Below are positions 8,145-17,183 of a stretch of DNA of 64,000 bases, piece after piece. The notes under the pieces are model-generated. The model saw only the letters and a list, made by a program, of their open reading frames with translations. It did no database searches and was not told the DNA's origin. Every line of letters starts with the position of its first letter. Position 1 is the stretch's first letter. The DNA is taken from the NCBI GenBank assembly GCA_003385635.1, contig QQUY01000001.1, forward strand, positions 1,713,001 through 1,777,000, read 5' to 3'. This DNA comes from Acidobacteriota bacterium. Its GTDB lineage: Bacteria; Acidobacteriota; Blastocatellia; Pyrinomonadales; Pyrinomonadaceae. The position numbers and the translations under genes are program-made.

Positions 8145-10373
8145 TCATTCCCGAACGTTGTACACACGTCCGTTCAGGACGAATGTGACGTTTTTCGATA
8201 TGGCAAGGTATTGGGCAGCGTCGGGGTTGTTAAGCGCAAAATCAAAGTACCCTTCACTCCCGAACTTCAAGTTGGTCTCCGGCAGCTTCAGATCACTGTC
8301 GTATTCGGCATCTATCCAAACCGATCGGTCCCTGATGAAGTTCTTGTTGGCCACGAACTGGTTTGCGGAACTCTGCCTCAGGAAGATGCTCCCGCCCGCT
8401 GAAGGCGCAACAGTTGAATTCATCTGCAGAGAATTCTGCTGGACGCTTTGTTTCACTGCCGAGCGGCCCGATTCCTGATCGATCGCGGCCGATATGTCAG
8501 CACTCGCTGCACCATCGATCTGGAATCTGTTTCCGACCGTTTCCCGCATCCTGAACGTTCCGTCGACCGCCAGGTAAGATGTGTAAGGAGTGACGATGCC
8601 GTAGCGGGTACCCAGATCAACGATCTCGTCCTTCAGTTCTTTGCTCTCTCCGTTCACGCGGATCTGTTCGATCAACCAGCCAACGCGGCGCGTGGCCCAA
8701 AGGCGCGGAAGGAAGTCGTTGTCGAGCGCGCGCATCGGAAAGTCCAGGGAACCGAAATCGAAAGTTCTCTCCGAGCCGCCAAAAAGCCCCCTCAACCTGA
8801 GTATGACCGCATTCAGGTCTCCCTGGTTCGTGTACCTCCCGATGATCACGCTTTGTGCTCCTCTGAAGATGTCCGCGAGCTTTCGCGGGTACTGCTTCTC
8901 AACCACGACCGCTCCGTAGTCGATCGAAATGTCCGAGAGCACCGGAGAGTTCACCTTAGTAAAGAAGTTCGAGACTTTTATCTCAAGATCCTCCTTGGGC
9001 TCTACATAGTCTGCGATCCCGGAGTTCTCTGATCCCAAACTGTCGAGAAGTCTTGTGTTGACGTCGTAACCGACGCCAAACGGGAACAGCCGAAGGCCTT
9101 CAACTCCCTTTTCACGTACATTGGCAACTATCTTCGCCGCGTCCTTTTCACCAACAGTCGGAAGCCCGTCGGTCAAAAGCACGACCATCCTGGGCCTTTC
9201 GCGGCTGTCAAACTGATCCAGTGCGGCAAGAAGCGCATCGTTGATGTTCGTCCCGCCATTTGGTTTGAGCCTGTTCACGAATTCAACGCCAAGTGCCTTG
9301 TTATCGTCGGTGGCATCGACAAGGCCGACCTCCATCAAATGCTCTTCCCCTGAAAAGTTGATGACGTTAAAGCGATCGCCTCGGTTTAGCGACTTGATCC
9401 CAAAATTCAGTGCGGGCCTTGCTTTCTCGATCTTTCCGTCGTCCTGCATCGAGCCGGATGTGTCGAGCACGAATACGACATCCTTTGCAACGACTTCAGC
9501 GTTCTGCCTGCCGTCATTCGGCGAGATCATCAAAAGATAGTAGCCATCCTTCGACGCTTCCCGGTATGTGATCAGTGACAAGCCGAACTCCTCTTCCGAG
9601 AGGCCGTAAAAAAGCTTAACGTCGGTCGGATCTCCGCTGGATTCAAAGCTGATGACCGCTCGATTGTCACCGCGCTTGTTTACATCAATGCTGTGTGAAG
9701 GCGAGTAGATGTTTCTGATCGGAAGCCTCGCAGCCACCTCGATCCTGCCGGATACGGCCCCGATCTGAGGAACCGGTCTTGACACGCCCTCCGCAAGCTG
9801 TCTGTTCCAGACGGCTTTTCCCGTTCCAAGCGGGTACGAATACGCCACAGTGCCTGAATCCGCTTTCAGAACCTGCGAATATTTAAGTTCCAGTTTCTTT
9901 TCGGAATTGGGAAGGATCGGGAAGATAGATGCCTGCAGAAGGCCTTTTCCCGCATACTCGAGAAGTCCAGGGTCCTTCATCGACCGGACGATCTCGTCAT
10001 AGATCTTTCTGGCTTCGTCTTTGGAACGCACCTCGCCCGTGAGTTTCTTGCCGTTCTCCCAGATCGAAAAACCGCTGACCGAAGCATCTGCCGGAAGAGG
10101 AAAGAAATAGACACCCTCGAGAGTATAAGGCGTCTTGTTCTCGAAGACCTGGGTAACGGTGGTACTGGCCACCTGGCCCTCTATCTTTGTATCGATCTCA
10201 ATGGATTTTACCGGGAGGTTTACGGGAAGCCGGACGGGAGGGACCGGGATCGGACATCTTCTGACCACGTCGCAGGGCCTTGGAATGATGATCCCCTGTG
10301 CAGGGGCCTCCGGCACGAACAACAACAAAAGCGGCGCTGTACAGGCCGCCAGAAATACGCTCCTGAGACTCAT
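8145..10373 (-). CDS. VIT and VWA domain protein, exported
   Basis: 742 residues; ATG 10373 is preceded by GGAG with 7-base spacing. Signal peptide 1-26. VIT domain ~50-180 (TTVTQVFENKTPYTLEGVYFFPLP). VWA domain from about residue 300 with the MIDAS motif DTSGSM, later TDGLPT and a metal-site Thr in NGGTN. The C-terminal ~250 residues are beta-rich and end with a region rich in Ser/Gln. This inter-alpha-trypsin-inhibitor-like architecture occurs widely in bacteria as a secreted or envelope adhesion protein; ligand unknown. It precedes the Ycf48-like gene by about 120 bases on the same strand and could be cotranscribed. Confidence 0.9.
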   Translation of the reverse strand: MSLRSVFLAACTAPLLLLFVPEAPAQGIIIPRPCDVVRRCPIPVPPVRLPVNLPVKSIEIDTKIEGQVASTTVTQVFENKTPYTLEGVYFFPLPADASVSGFSIWENGKKLTGEVRSKDEARKIYDEIVRSMKDPGLLEYAGKGLLQASIFPILPNSEKKLELKYSQVLKADSGTVAYSYPLGTGKAVWNRQLAEGVSRPVPQIGAVSGRIEVAARLPIRNIYSPSHSIDVNKRGDNRAVISFESSGDPTDVKLFYGLSEEEFGLSLITYREASKDGYYLLMISPNDGRQNAEVVAKDVVFVLDTSGSMQDDGKIEKARPALNFGIKSLNRGDRFNVINFSGEEHLMEVGLVDATDDNKALGVEFVNRLKPNGGTNINDALLAALDQFDSRERPRMVVLLTDGLPTVGEKDAAKIVANVREKGVEGLRLFPFGVGYDVNTRLLDSLGSENSGIADYVEPKEDLEIKVSNFFTKVNSPVLSDISIDYGAVVVEKQYPRKLADIFRGAQSVIIGRYTNQGDLNAVILRLRGLFGGSERTFDFGSLDFPMRALDNDFLPRLWATRRVGWLIEQIRVNGESKELKDEIVDLGTRYGIVTPYTSYLAVDGTFRMRETVGNRFQIDGAASADISAAIDQESGRSAVKQSVQQNSLQMNSTVAPSAGGSIFLRQSSANQFVANKNFIRDRSVWIDAEYDSDLKLPETNLKFGSEGYFDFALNNPDAAQYLAISKNVTFVLNGRVYNVRE

Positions 10374-10472
10374 TGTGCTTCTCCTTCCGTGATGACGCGC
10401 GGGAGAGTGCGCAGTTGAAAGTGTGCTTGCTTGGACGGTCGGAGGAACGGATCGGTTTACCCGGCTTGCAGA

Positions 10473-11156
10473 TCAGGGATTGACTTCGTTGTAAAGAGCG
10501 TCCTCAAGAAGCCTTTCGAAAGCGATTCTCACCTGTTCGGCCATCTGATCGGCGCGGCTTAGATTGTTCTCCAGGGAGCTGATCGCGGTCTCTATCTGCG
10601 ACAAGAGGGATTCGAGATTTCGTTTCTCGATCTCCAGCTCAGATTTTCTTTGTTCCCGAAGGTCTTCAGGTCTGAAGGAACCCGATAGCGAAGTAACTCC
10701 GGAGATCACCTCTGGCCGAAGGTTATATTCGACTTGCTGTATCTTCGTCGAAACGTTGTTCTGTTTCTCGATCATATTGATCAGCTGGGAACGCAGGGTC
10801 TCCGCGCGGTCCTCAAGCTTCGTGAGAATGTCGAGATAAAGCACCAGCCTTTTTTGCTCTTTCTCCGAAAGTGAGTCCAGGCCTGTTCTGACATCGGACT
10901 CTCTTGTGCCGCGGTTTGAGACATTTCCTGCCTCTTGAGTCACGGGGTCGGTGCGCCCGCGGATCAGCCTCTCGATATCATCGTCGCGACTCACAACGAT
11001 TGGGATGTCGGGGTCCGGGGTCGGGCTAGGCTCGCTCGGGAGAACCTGAGCGGTTGCGACTGAGGGGGCAAAGCAAACAGCCATCGTCAGAAGAGCAAAC
11101 GAGGCGAGTTTAAAGAATCGGGGGGGACTTTCGAATGGATTGATTATCAAAGGCAT
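10473..11156 (-). CDS. exported coiled-coil protein of unknown function
   Basis: 227 residues, family not recognised. ATG 11156 has a GAGGAT ribosome-binding site. The N-terminus has a membrane-spanning segment/signal (ASFALLTMAVCFAPSVATAQ, cleavage near residue 36), then a Pro/Asp-rich linker (SEPSPTPDPDIP) and long amphipathic helices from residue ~85 (KLEDRAETLRSQL, EKRNLESLLSQI, ADQMAEQVRIAFERL) predicted to form coiled coil. It lies about 100 bases upstream of the VIT/VWA gene on the same strand, so it probably belongs to the same transcription unit and acts in the envelope. Confidence 0.75.
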   Translation of the reverse strand: MPLIINPFESPPRFFKLASFALLTMAVCFAPSVATAQVLPSEPSPTPDPDIPIVVSRDDDIERLIRGRTDPVTQEAGNVSNRGTRESDVRTGLDSLSEKEQKRLVLYLDILTKLEDRAETLRSQLINMIEKQNNVSTKIQQVEYNLRPEVISGVTSLSGSFRPEDLREQRKSELEIEKRNLESLLSQIETAISSLENNLSRADQMAEQVRIAFERLLEDALYNEVNP

Positions 11157-11294
11157 CGGGTGATCCTCGTCGAACCGGGAAGGCTTTCGGGCGACTGATT
11201 CGAATTTCTTCCCGGTTAGTTTATACTTTCGCTTGTTCCGTTTACAACGGGTCCAAATCCTTGTTCACGCCTTATTTAAGACATAGTTCCGCCA

Positions 11295-12248
11295 ATGATG
11301 ATCAGGGCTGAAAAGATCTCCAAGAGGATCAACGACAAATGGGTGCTTCGCGACCTCTCGTTCGAGACCCGACCGGGAGATGTCTTTGGCGTGCTGGGCC
11401 TGAACGACAGCGGAAAAAGCCTCCTATTAAGGGCGCTCGCAGGCCTGGCAACACTGGATACGGGGACGATTACGATCGGCGGTGAGGTCACGGATCTGAA
11501 ACAGGTTTGCGAGTTCGTGCCCGGAGTAGCGCTTGCTCCAAACAAGGGCTTTCTTCGGCGTGCGGTGCCAGAAACCCCTCTGGAGCGGATCAAAAGGATC
11601 AGTCGTTCACTTGAAAGCGGCAAGACCTTTCTCCTGCTTGACGGAGTATTTGAAGGCCTTGATCCAGCAAATGCCGACAAATTGAGAACGAGAATCCACG
11701 AACGCGCCGAGGCCGGAACCAACAGCTTCATCATCACGGGGACCGACCGTCGCCAGATCTATCTCACGTGCAACAGGATCGGCATCCTCCACAGAGGCGA
11801 GTTTCTTCAGATCGGGACCCCGGAAGAGGTCTACAAAGACCCGGATTCTTCAGTTTCCGCAAGCCTCACCGGATATGTGAACCTGATCCGAGCACGGCGA
11901 CTTACTTCAAGCAAGAAGGATGCTCACGAATTCGTGACGGTCGACGGCGAACACCGGCTTACATCGTCAGCAGTTTCCCCAAACCGGCTCTCGCCAATAA
12001 ATCAGGACACGCTTCTCTCGATCAGGCCCGAAGAAATCTCCATATCGTTCGGCGCATCGTTTCCCGAAGACAATCTTGTAAAAGCAAGAGTGACTGAAGT
12101 TACGTTCCTTGGGCCACTGACAAAGATCAGGCTTGATGCGAAAGGCCTGAAACTTCAGGCGATCGTACTGAGGCTCGTCGGATTGGAAGTCGGCGAAGAA
12201 TGCATGGTCGGCATCCCCCCGGACAGGATAAGGATCCTTGCTTCGTAA
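11295..12248 (+). CDS. degenerate ABC transporter ATPase with TOBE domain
   Basis: 317 residues. The N-terminal half matches a nucleotide-binding domain: Walker A GLNDSGKS (residues 35-42), Walker B FLLLDG, D-loop-like GLDPAN. Several catalytic parts are missing. There is no LSGGQ signature, the Glu after Walker B is Gly (LLLDGVFEGLD), no His occurs at the switch position (IITGTDRRQ), and the helical subdomain is shortened. The C-terminal ~110 residues resemble the TOBE region of MalK/PotA-type importers (LLSIRPEEISI, VTEVTFLGPLTKI). It probably binds but does not hydrolyse ATP normally. No permease or binding-protein gene is adjacent. A terminator follows at 12252. Confidence 0.82.
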   Translation: MMIRAEKISKRINDKWVLRDLSFETRPGDVFGVLGLNDSGKSLLLRALAGLATLDTGTITIGGEVTDLKQVCEFVPGVALAPNKGFLRRAVPETPLERIKRISRSLESGKTFLLLDGVFEGLDPANADKLRTRIHERAEAGTNSFIITGTDRRQIYLTCNRIGILHRGEFLQIGTPEEVYKDPDSSVSASLTGYVNLIRARRLTSSKKDAHEFVTVDGEHRLTSSAVSPNRLSPINQDTLLSIRPEEISISFGASFPEDNLVKARVTEVTFLGPLTKIRLDAKGLKLQAIVLRLVGLEVGEECMVGIPPDRIRILAS

Positions 12249-12251
12249 AAG

Positions 12252-12281
12252 AGAGGGAGGCATTGACGCCCCCCTTTTTTC
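12252..12281 (+). terminator. terminator after the degenerate ABC ATPase
   Basis: GGGAGGC with GCCCCCC (one mismatch), loop ATTGAC-like, followed by TTTTTT at about 12276-12281. The T-run ends at the stop codon of the convergent OmpA-family gene. Confidence 0.6.
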
Positions 12282-13810
12282 TATTGAAGGTTGGGAACGA
12301 ACTTGACCTCAACCCGACGGTTGTTAGCGCGATTGCGCCTAGTATTGTTGGGCCCGATCGGGAACGTACCGCCAAATCCCTTTGCATCGAGCCGGTCGCT
12401 TCCGACACCCATACTGACAAGTTTATCGGCGATCGCCCGAGCGCGTTCGTCGGTGAGCGTCTGAAGTTCCTCGGGAGTACCGCGGTCGTCGGTATGTGCC
12501 TCGATCACAACCCTGTAGTCCGGACTGCTGTTTATGACCTCGCTTAGCCAGGTGATCTTTGTCTCTGCGTTTGCCGCAAAACTAGAGACTCGATAGCTTT
12601 CCCAAAGATCTTCCCCTATCGTCAGAAGAATCCCCGTTTCGGTCTCTGTTACTTGTCCGAACCGTTCAAGGGACTTTTTCATCGTCGGGATGTTGGCCTT
12701 CATCTGCTGAATGCGCTTCTCCCGGTCCCTTTCTTCCTCAAGAGCCTGTTTGCTGGCCTCCACCGTCGCAAGACGTATCTTTACATCCTCGGACTCTTTC
12801 CTCAGGCGATTGACCTCCGCAGAAAGGTCCTTGACCTGGTTCGAGTAGTTGAGGGCATCGCGCTCGGCAAGTTCCCTTGCACGGGTCTCCCTCGCAAGCT
12901 CGGTCCGCAGAGTCTCGATCTCATTCTGAGCATCCGAATACCGGTTCTCCGCCTGGCGAAGTTCAGCATCCTGACGCATCTTTTCGTTTCGCTTCTCACG
13001 CGCGTCCTTTCGGGCATTCGCCGTCATTTCTGCTTTTACCGCCGTGCTGATCGCCTTTCTAGCTGCAATATCGATGTACTCCTCATCACGTCCGGCCTGC
13101 CACGCTGCTTCAGCATTCTTCAGAAGGCCCTCCGCCTCGTCCAGTTCTTCGGCGGCATCACGAAGCGCACCCGCATATCGGGCAAGCGCGACCGCCTGTT
13201 GAGCCTGCAAGATCGATGGCGGCGTCCGCCTGTAATCTACGTCTGCGATCTGCGGTGTGCGGGCGTCGTTAAAGAAGTCGCTCGAATTTCCGAAATAAGA
13301 GATGGAAGTCGCGGTAGTAAGGGGGCTTCCTGAGCGCGTGTAAGCGGTGAAATTCTCAAGCATGATCTCCTGGCTCGGACGGCTCACGAGAAAATGCGGT
13401 TCCGCGGTCACGATCAGAGCAAAAGTCTGAAGCGGCGTCGTTACGCTTATCTTTGAGTCGAACTCGAAGAAGCCGCGCCTCCTGATCTCACCCAGGTTGT
13501 CGATCTGGCCATTTGGCGAGATCGCCCAGAGGACGTAGGTTGCGTAACCGGCTCCAAGCTCGAACGGTCTCGGCATCTTCGAGACCGTGAGCTCGATCTC
13601 GGTGCCGTTCTTTTTGGTCCGTTCGACGTTCGCTTCTCCTTTCATACGGGGAAAGCGGGTCGTTCCGCGGAAACGAACTTCAACTTTTTCGTCGAGGGGA
13701 TAGGTGATCGCTTTGGTCTCGCGGGGTACGTCGACCTGAGCGAATACTGTTGAGGAAACGAAGATGAACAGACTGCAGAGAAGCAGTGGAAACTTCTTAA
13801 GAATTGTCAT
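12281..13810 (-). CDS. OmpA-family outer-membrane protein
   Basis: 509 residues from ATG 13810, chosen for its GGAGA ribosome-binding site and the signal peptide that begins there (TILKKFPLLLCSLFIFVSSTVFAQ). Residues ~25-200 are beta-rich. Residues ~205-375 are a long charged helical region (YAGALRDAAEELDEAEGLL..., ENRYSDAQNEIETLRTEL) predicted as coiled coil. The C-terminal ~115 residues are an OmpA domain that binds peptidoglycan (VVIEAHTDDRGT, DERARAIADKL, GFGGTFPI, NRANNRRVEV). It probably anchors the outer membrane to the cell wall. It converges with the ABC ATPase. Confidence 0.9.
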   Translation of the reverse strand: MTILKKFPLLLCSLFIFVSSTVFAQVDVPRETKAITYPLDEKVEVRFRGTTRFPRMKGEANVERTKKNGTEIELTVSKMPRPFELGAGYATYVLWAISPNGQIDNLGEIRRRGFFEFDSKISVTTPLQTFALIVTAEPHFLVSRPSQEIMLENFTAYTRSGSPLTTATSISYFGNSSDFFNDARTPQIADVDYRRTPPSILQAQQAVALARYAGALRDAAEELDEAEGLLKNAEAAWQAGRDEEYIDIAARKAISTAVKAEMTANARKDAREKRNEKMRQDAELRQAENRYSDAQNEIETLRTELARETRARELAERDALNYSNQVKDLSAEVNRLRKESEDVKIRLATVEASKQALEEERDREKRIQQMKANIPTMKKSLERFGQVTETETGILLTIGEDLWESYRVSSFAANAETKITWLSEVINSSPDYRVVIEAHTDDRGTPEELQTLTDERARAIADKLVSMGVGSDRLDAKGFGGTFPIGPNNTRRNRANNRRVEVKFVPNLQ

Positions 13811-13954
13811 TTTTATTTCTCCGGAGAATTGGGACGGTAACCTCAAAATGATGCCTGAGATTATACGCGCGTTGTAGCGTCTCGGGAAATTTGCCATCGA
13901 GTTCTAATTTGGCGGGTTCAGCCGACTAAAGTATATTCATTGGCTTGACCGGCA

Positions 13955-15751
13955 ATGAATGAATTCAGGAGGCTCTTCAAATACCTCCGCCCGCATTATC
14001 TGACCTTTGCGCTCGCCATCTTTGCGATGGTGCTGACTGCTCTGTTCGAAACAGCGACCGGAGCCCTGCTCGTGCCCATGCTGGATCAGTTCCAGACTGT
14101 CGGAGGCGGCGGATCGAGCACGTTGTTCAACATCCACGAGTACATCCCGCAAGGGAGGGAGAACTGGTACCAGGCCTGGTTGGTCATCGCAGGATTGTTG
14201 CTTGCGTTCACCGTCCTCAAGGGAATCACTGCTTACTTTGCCTCCTACCTGATGGCCAAGATCGGGCAATCGGTGATCCTTGAACTTCGGCAGCAGCTGT
14301 ACGACCATCTTCTTGCACAACCTGCCGCGTTCTTTGAAAAGCACCGCACGAACTTCCTTGTCGCGAGACTTGTTACGAGTTGTGCGGCGATAGAAACGTC
14401 GGTTTCGGCAAACCTCCGGGACGTCCTGCGCGAGACCTTCATGCTTATCGCATTTGTAAGCGCCGCATTCTATTTCAACTGGCGCCTGATGCTTGGCGCA
14501 TTGATCATTGGACCGGTGATCGCATACCTGACCACACTTTTCAGCCGCGCATTAAAGGAACTCTCCGAAGTCTCGCTAAAGGGCAATCAAAGCCTCACAG
14601 ACACCGCACAAGAGACCATTTCCAACCAGACGGTCGTAAAGGCGTATTCGGCTGAAGAACGGGAAAGAAAGAGGTTTGCCGGCGTCGCCGAACTTATCGC
14701 GCGCGCGAATCTCCGGTCGGGCAAGATCTCTGCACTCTCGCCTCCGACCATCGAGCTTATCAGCATCATTGCGATCGTTGTGTTCTTTTATTTCGGATTG
14801 CGTGAGATCAACTACGGCAACATGGAGGCGCCGCAGTTCTTTGCGTTCCTGTTCTTCCTTTTCCGAAGCTACGAGCCTATGAGAAAGCTGTCACGACAGC
14901 ACAATGAGCTTTCGAGAGCGCTCGCTGCGGCTGAGGACGTTTGGGAGGTGCTGGACGATTCTGAGGACCTACCGGTCAGAAAGGACGCAAGAAAGCTTGG
15001 GCCGCTTTCAAAAGAGGTGCGTCTGGACAATGTTTCGTTCGGATACCGCGACGGCGGATCGGAAGTCCTCAAAGGTATTGATCTTGAGATCCCCAAAGGC
15101 CGCATGGTGGCCTTGGTCGGGGAGAGTGGAAGCGGCAAGTCCAGCCTGATTAAGCTTGTTCAGCGGCTCTACGATCCGGCCAGCGGCTCGGTCACCTGGG
15201 ACGGCGTGGACCTGAGAGATGCCGACCTGATCAGTCTTCGTAGACAGATCGCGCTTGTTATGCAGGAGACCGTTCTGTTTAATGAAACCGTCGCTTACAA
15301 CATCACCTACGGCAAGCCGGACGCCGATCAAGAGGCGATACGCGAGGCCGCCCGAGTTGCGTTTGCCGACGAATTCATTGAAGAACTTCCCCACGGATAT
15401 GACACTTTGGTCGGCGAAAGGGGAAGTTCCTTGTCAGGCGGTCAGCGCCAGAGGATCGCGATCGCCAGAGCCGTACTCGCCGATTCTTCTTTGTTGATAC
15501 TTGATGAAGCGACTTCGGCACTTGATACCGAGAGTGAAAAGCTTGTCCAGAAGGCGCTTGCGAATCTGACTGCGGGCCGGACCTCGATTGTCATCGCCCA
15601 CAGGCTTTCGACGGTCAGGCAGGCTGACAAGATCGTTGTGATGCGCAGGGGCCGGATAGTTGAAACAGGCACTCACGACGAACTGATGGCGCTAGATGGT
15701 GCTTACAAACGCCTTTACGAGTTGCAGTTCGCTGACGAAACCACGAACTGA
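13955..15751 (+). CDS. MsbA-like ABC exporter (fused permease and ATPase)
   Basis: 598 residues. The N-terminal ~320 residues hold about six transmembrane helices (LTFALAIFAMVLTALF, WLVIAGLLLAFTVLKGI, LIAFVSAAFYFN, LIIGPVIAYLTTLF, ISIIAIVVFFYFGL). The ATPase from ~350 is complete: Walker A GESGSGKS, Q-loop MQE, signature LSGGQ, Walker B LLILDEATSALD, switch His in IAHRLS. This is the homodimeric type IV exporter family that includes MsbA (lipid A flippase). The substrate cannot be read from sequence; lipid A core or another lipid is likely. It is followed 17 bases later by yicC on the same strand. Confidence 0.92.
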   Translation: MNEFRRLFKYLRPHYLTFALAIFAMVLTALFETATGALLVPMLDQFQTVGGGGSSTLFNIHEYIPQGRENWYQAWLVIAGLLLAFTVLKGITAYFASYLMAKIGQSVILELRQQLYDHLLAQPAAFFEKHRTNFLVARLVTSCAAIETSVSANLRDVLRETFMLIAFVSAAFYFNWRLMLGALIIGPVIAYLTTLFSRALKELSEVSLKGNQSLTDTAQETISNQTVVKAYSAEERERKRFAGVAELIARANLRSGKISALSPPTIELISIIAIVVFFYFGLREINYGNMEAPQFFAFLFFLFRSYEPMRKLSRQHNELSRALAAAEDVWEVLDDSEDLPVRKDARKLGPLSKEVRLDNVSFGYRDGGSEVLKGIDLEIPKGRMVALVGESGSGKSSLIKLVQRLYDPASGSVTWDGVDLRDADLISLRRQIALVMQETVLFNETVAYNITYGKPDADQEAIREAARVAFADEFIEELPHGYDTLVGERGSSLSGGQRQRIAIARAVLADSSLLILDEATSALDTESEKLVQKALANLTAGRTSIVIAHRLSTVRQADKIVVMRRGRIVETGTHDELMALDGAYKRLYELQFADETTN

Positions 15752-15768
15752 ATGGATTAAGACTAATT

Positions 15769-16647
15769 ATGAGATCGATGACAGGATTTGGCCGGGGCGA
15801 GTCTTCGGGTGAAGGTTTCACAGTAGCTGTAGATATCAAGACCGTGAACAACCGCTTTCTTGACGTAAATCTACGCCTTCCAAGCGAGTTGGCCGGAGTG
15901 GAAGCGGACCTTAAGAAGCTCGCTTCTGACCGGCTCTCGCGCGGCCGGGTCGACATCAACATCCAGTACGAGAGAACTACGAACCTGGAGTACGAGGCTA
16001 ACACGCCTTTGATCGCGGGCTATCTTCAGGTTTTGAGGGAGATCAAAGAGAAGTTCGATCTTCCGGGTGAGCCCGATCTGAACAATGTGGCACGCCTGCC
16101 GAATGCGATGCAGCCAAAGTCTCAGGATGTAACCGAAGAATTCTTGTCGGGTATCAAGTCCGCGGTGTCGGATGCTTTGAATGAACTTACTGCGATGCGC
16201 GAGACCGAGGGCGCTGCTCTCGCAGTTGTCCTGGAAGAAAGCCTGGCGGTCATCGAGGGCAAGATCCCTTTCATAGAAGAGAGGTCCGGATCCGTTCTTG
16301 AAGAATACGCGGAAAGGCTTCGTAAGAAGCTTGAGAAGATCCTTGCCCGAACCGAAACCGATGCTGACATCGAAGAAGGGCGGCTCGCGCAGGAAGTTGC
16401 GTATCTTGCGGACAAGAGCGACATCTCTGAGGAGCTTGCCCGCCTTAACAGCCATATCGACCAGTTTCGCGCGATAATCAAGGAAGATGGCGCCGTTGGC
16501 AAGCGGCTTGATTTTCTGACCCAGGAGTTAAACCGCGAGGCAAATACTATCGGCTCGAAAACTCAGATCATCGAGATCAAGGAAGCAGCACTGACGATGA
16601 AAGCGGAGATCGAGAAGATTCGCGAGCAGGTGCAGAATGTTGAGTGA
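15769..16647 (+). CDS. yicC: YicC family endoribonuclease
   Basis: 292 residues, the usual length. Starts with the family signature MRSMTGFGRG and ends with the conserved HIDQFRAII, GKRLDFLTQELNREANTIGSK and IKEAALTMKAEIEKIREQVQNVE. YicC/YloC proteins act on RNA (the E. coli protein promotes degradation of the sRNA RyhB). It follows the exporter gene by 17 bases. In many bacteria yicC lies upstream of gmk and rpoZ in one operon; here gmk-rpoZ lie next to it but point the opposite way, so the cluster has been inverted. Confidence 0.95.
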   Translation: MRSMTGFGRGESSGEGFTVAVDIKTVNNRFLDVNLRLPSELAGVEADLKKLASDRLSRGRVDINIQYERTTNLEYEANTPLIAGYLQVLREIKEKFDLPGEPDLNNVARLPNAMQPKSQDVTEEFLSGIKSAVSDALNELTAMRETEGAALAVVLEESLAVIEGKIPFIEERSGSVLEEYAERLRKKLEKILARTETDADIEEGRLAQEVAYLADKSDISEELARLNSHIDQFRAIIKEDGAVGKRLDFLTQELNREANTIGSKTQIIEIKEAALTMKAEIEKIREQVQNVE

Positions 16648-16660
16648 GTGTGGGGAGGTC

Positions 16661-16685
16661 GTCTAGAGCAGCGAGAGCGCTGCGG
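16661..16685 (+). repeat. copy of the GTTTAGA-palindrome repeat (diverged)
   Basis: GTCTAGAGCAGCGAGAGCGC followed by TGCGG, downstream of yicC. It matches the repeat at 26677, 28166 and 47937 with changes in the centre of the palindrome. Confidence 0.5.
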
Positions 16686-16741
16686 AAAACTGGTTGAATG
16701 GAGAATAGTTTAGCGGCGGGATCGGCTTTCGGCCGAATTTC

Positions 16742-16846
16742 AAATTTCAAATTCCAGGTCTCAGATTTCTGACCTCAGTTCTCAGTCCTCAGTCCTCAGT
16801 CCTCAGTCCTCAATTCTCAACTCCGAATTCTCAAATCCGAAACAAA
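16742..16846 (-). repeat. heptamer tandem array between yicC and rpoZ
   Basis: About 15 units with strict 7-base period. On the minus strand they read GGATTTG, AGAATTC, GGAGTTG, then four identical AGGACTG, then AGAACTG, AGGTCAG and degenerating units to AAATTCG. It lies beyond the rpoZ terminator in rpoZ sense. Confidence 0.85.
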
Positions 16847-16849
16847 TTA

Positions 16850-16890
16850 GATCCGGGCGCCTCGCACAACCTGAAACGCCCGGATCCTTT
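16850..16890. terminator. hairpin terminator between yicC and rpoZ
   Basis: 10-bp stem GATCCGGGCG (16850-16859) with CGCCCGGATC (16877-16886), 17-base loop. Followed by CTTTTC on the plus strand and TAATTTGTTTC on the minus strand, so it can serve both convergent units. Confidence 0.7.
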
Positions 16891-16905
16891 TCAAACCAAA
16901 TTCAA

Positions 16906-17169
16906 CTACGAGATCTTGTCCTTCTCAATAAACCGGAAGTTGACCTTGTCTCCCTCAAACTCTTCAAGTGCGATCGTGGTCGGCTTGATCCTTCTCGCGT
17001 CGAGATCCACACGAGGAGAAGCGCCCCTCTGGATCTGCTTCGCCCTTTGTGCGGCAAGCAGTATCAGGCGGTACTTGGAATCGATGTCCGGAATATCCTT
17101 CGGATCAAATTCAACCGGATCTGTAATAACCTCTTCTTCTTTCTCGACCTTTTCTTTATCTTCTGCCAT
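16906..17169 (-). CDS. rpoZ: RNA polymerase omega subunit
   Basis: 87 residues. The omega core is visible: PDIDSKYRLILLAAQRAKQI, then DLDARRIKPTTIALEEF. The N-terminus carries an acidic extension (AEDKEKVEKEEEV). Omega helps assemble and stabilise RNA polymerase. It lies 14 bases downstream of gmk and shares its transcript; terminator at 16850-16890. Confidence 0.95.
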   Translation of the reverse strand: MAEDKEKVEKEEEVITDPVEFDPKDIPDIDSKYRLILLAAQRAKQIQRGASPRVDLDARRIKPTTIALEEFEGDKVNFRFIEKDKIS

Positions 17170-17183
17170 TCCTTAACTCCCAT

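Noticed and set aside
12653-13333. 226-codon plus-strand open frame
   Set aside because: Antisense to the coiled-coil region of the OmpA-family gene.
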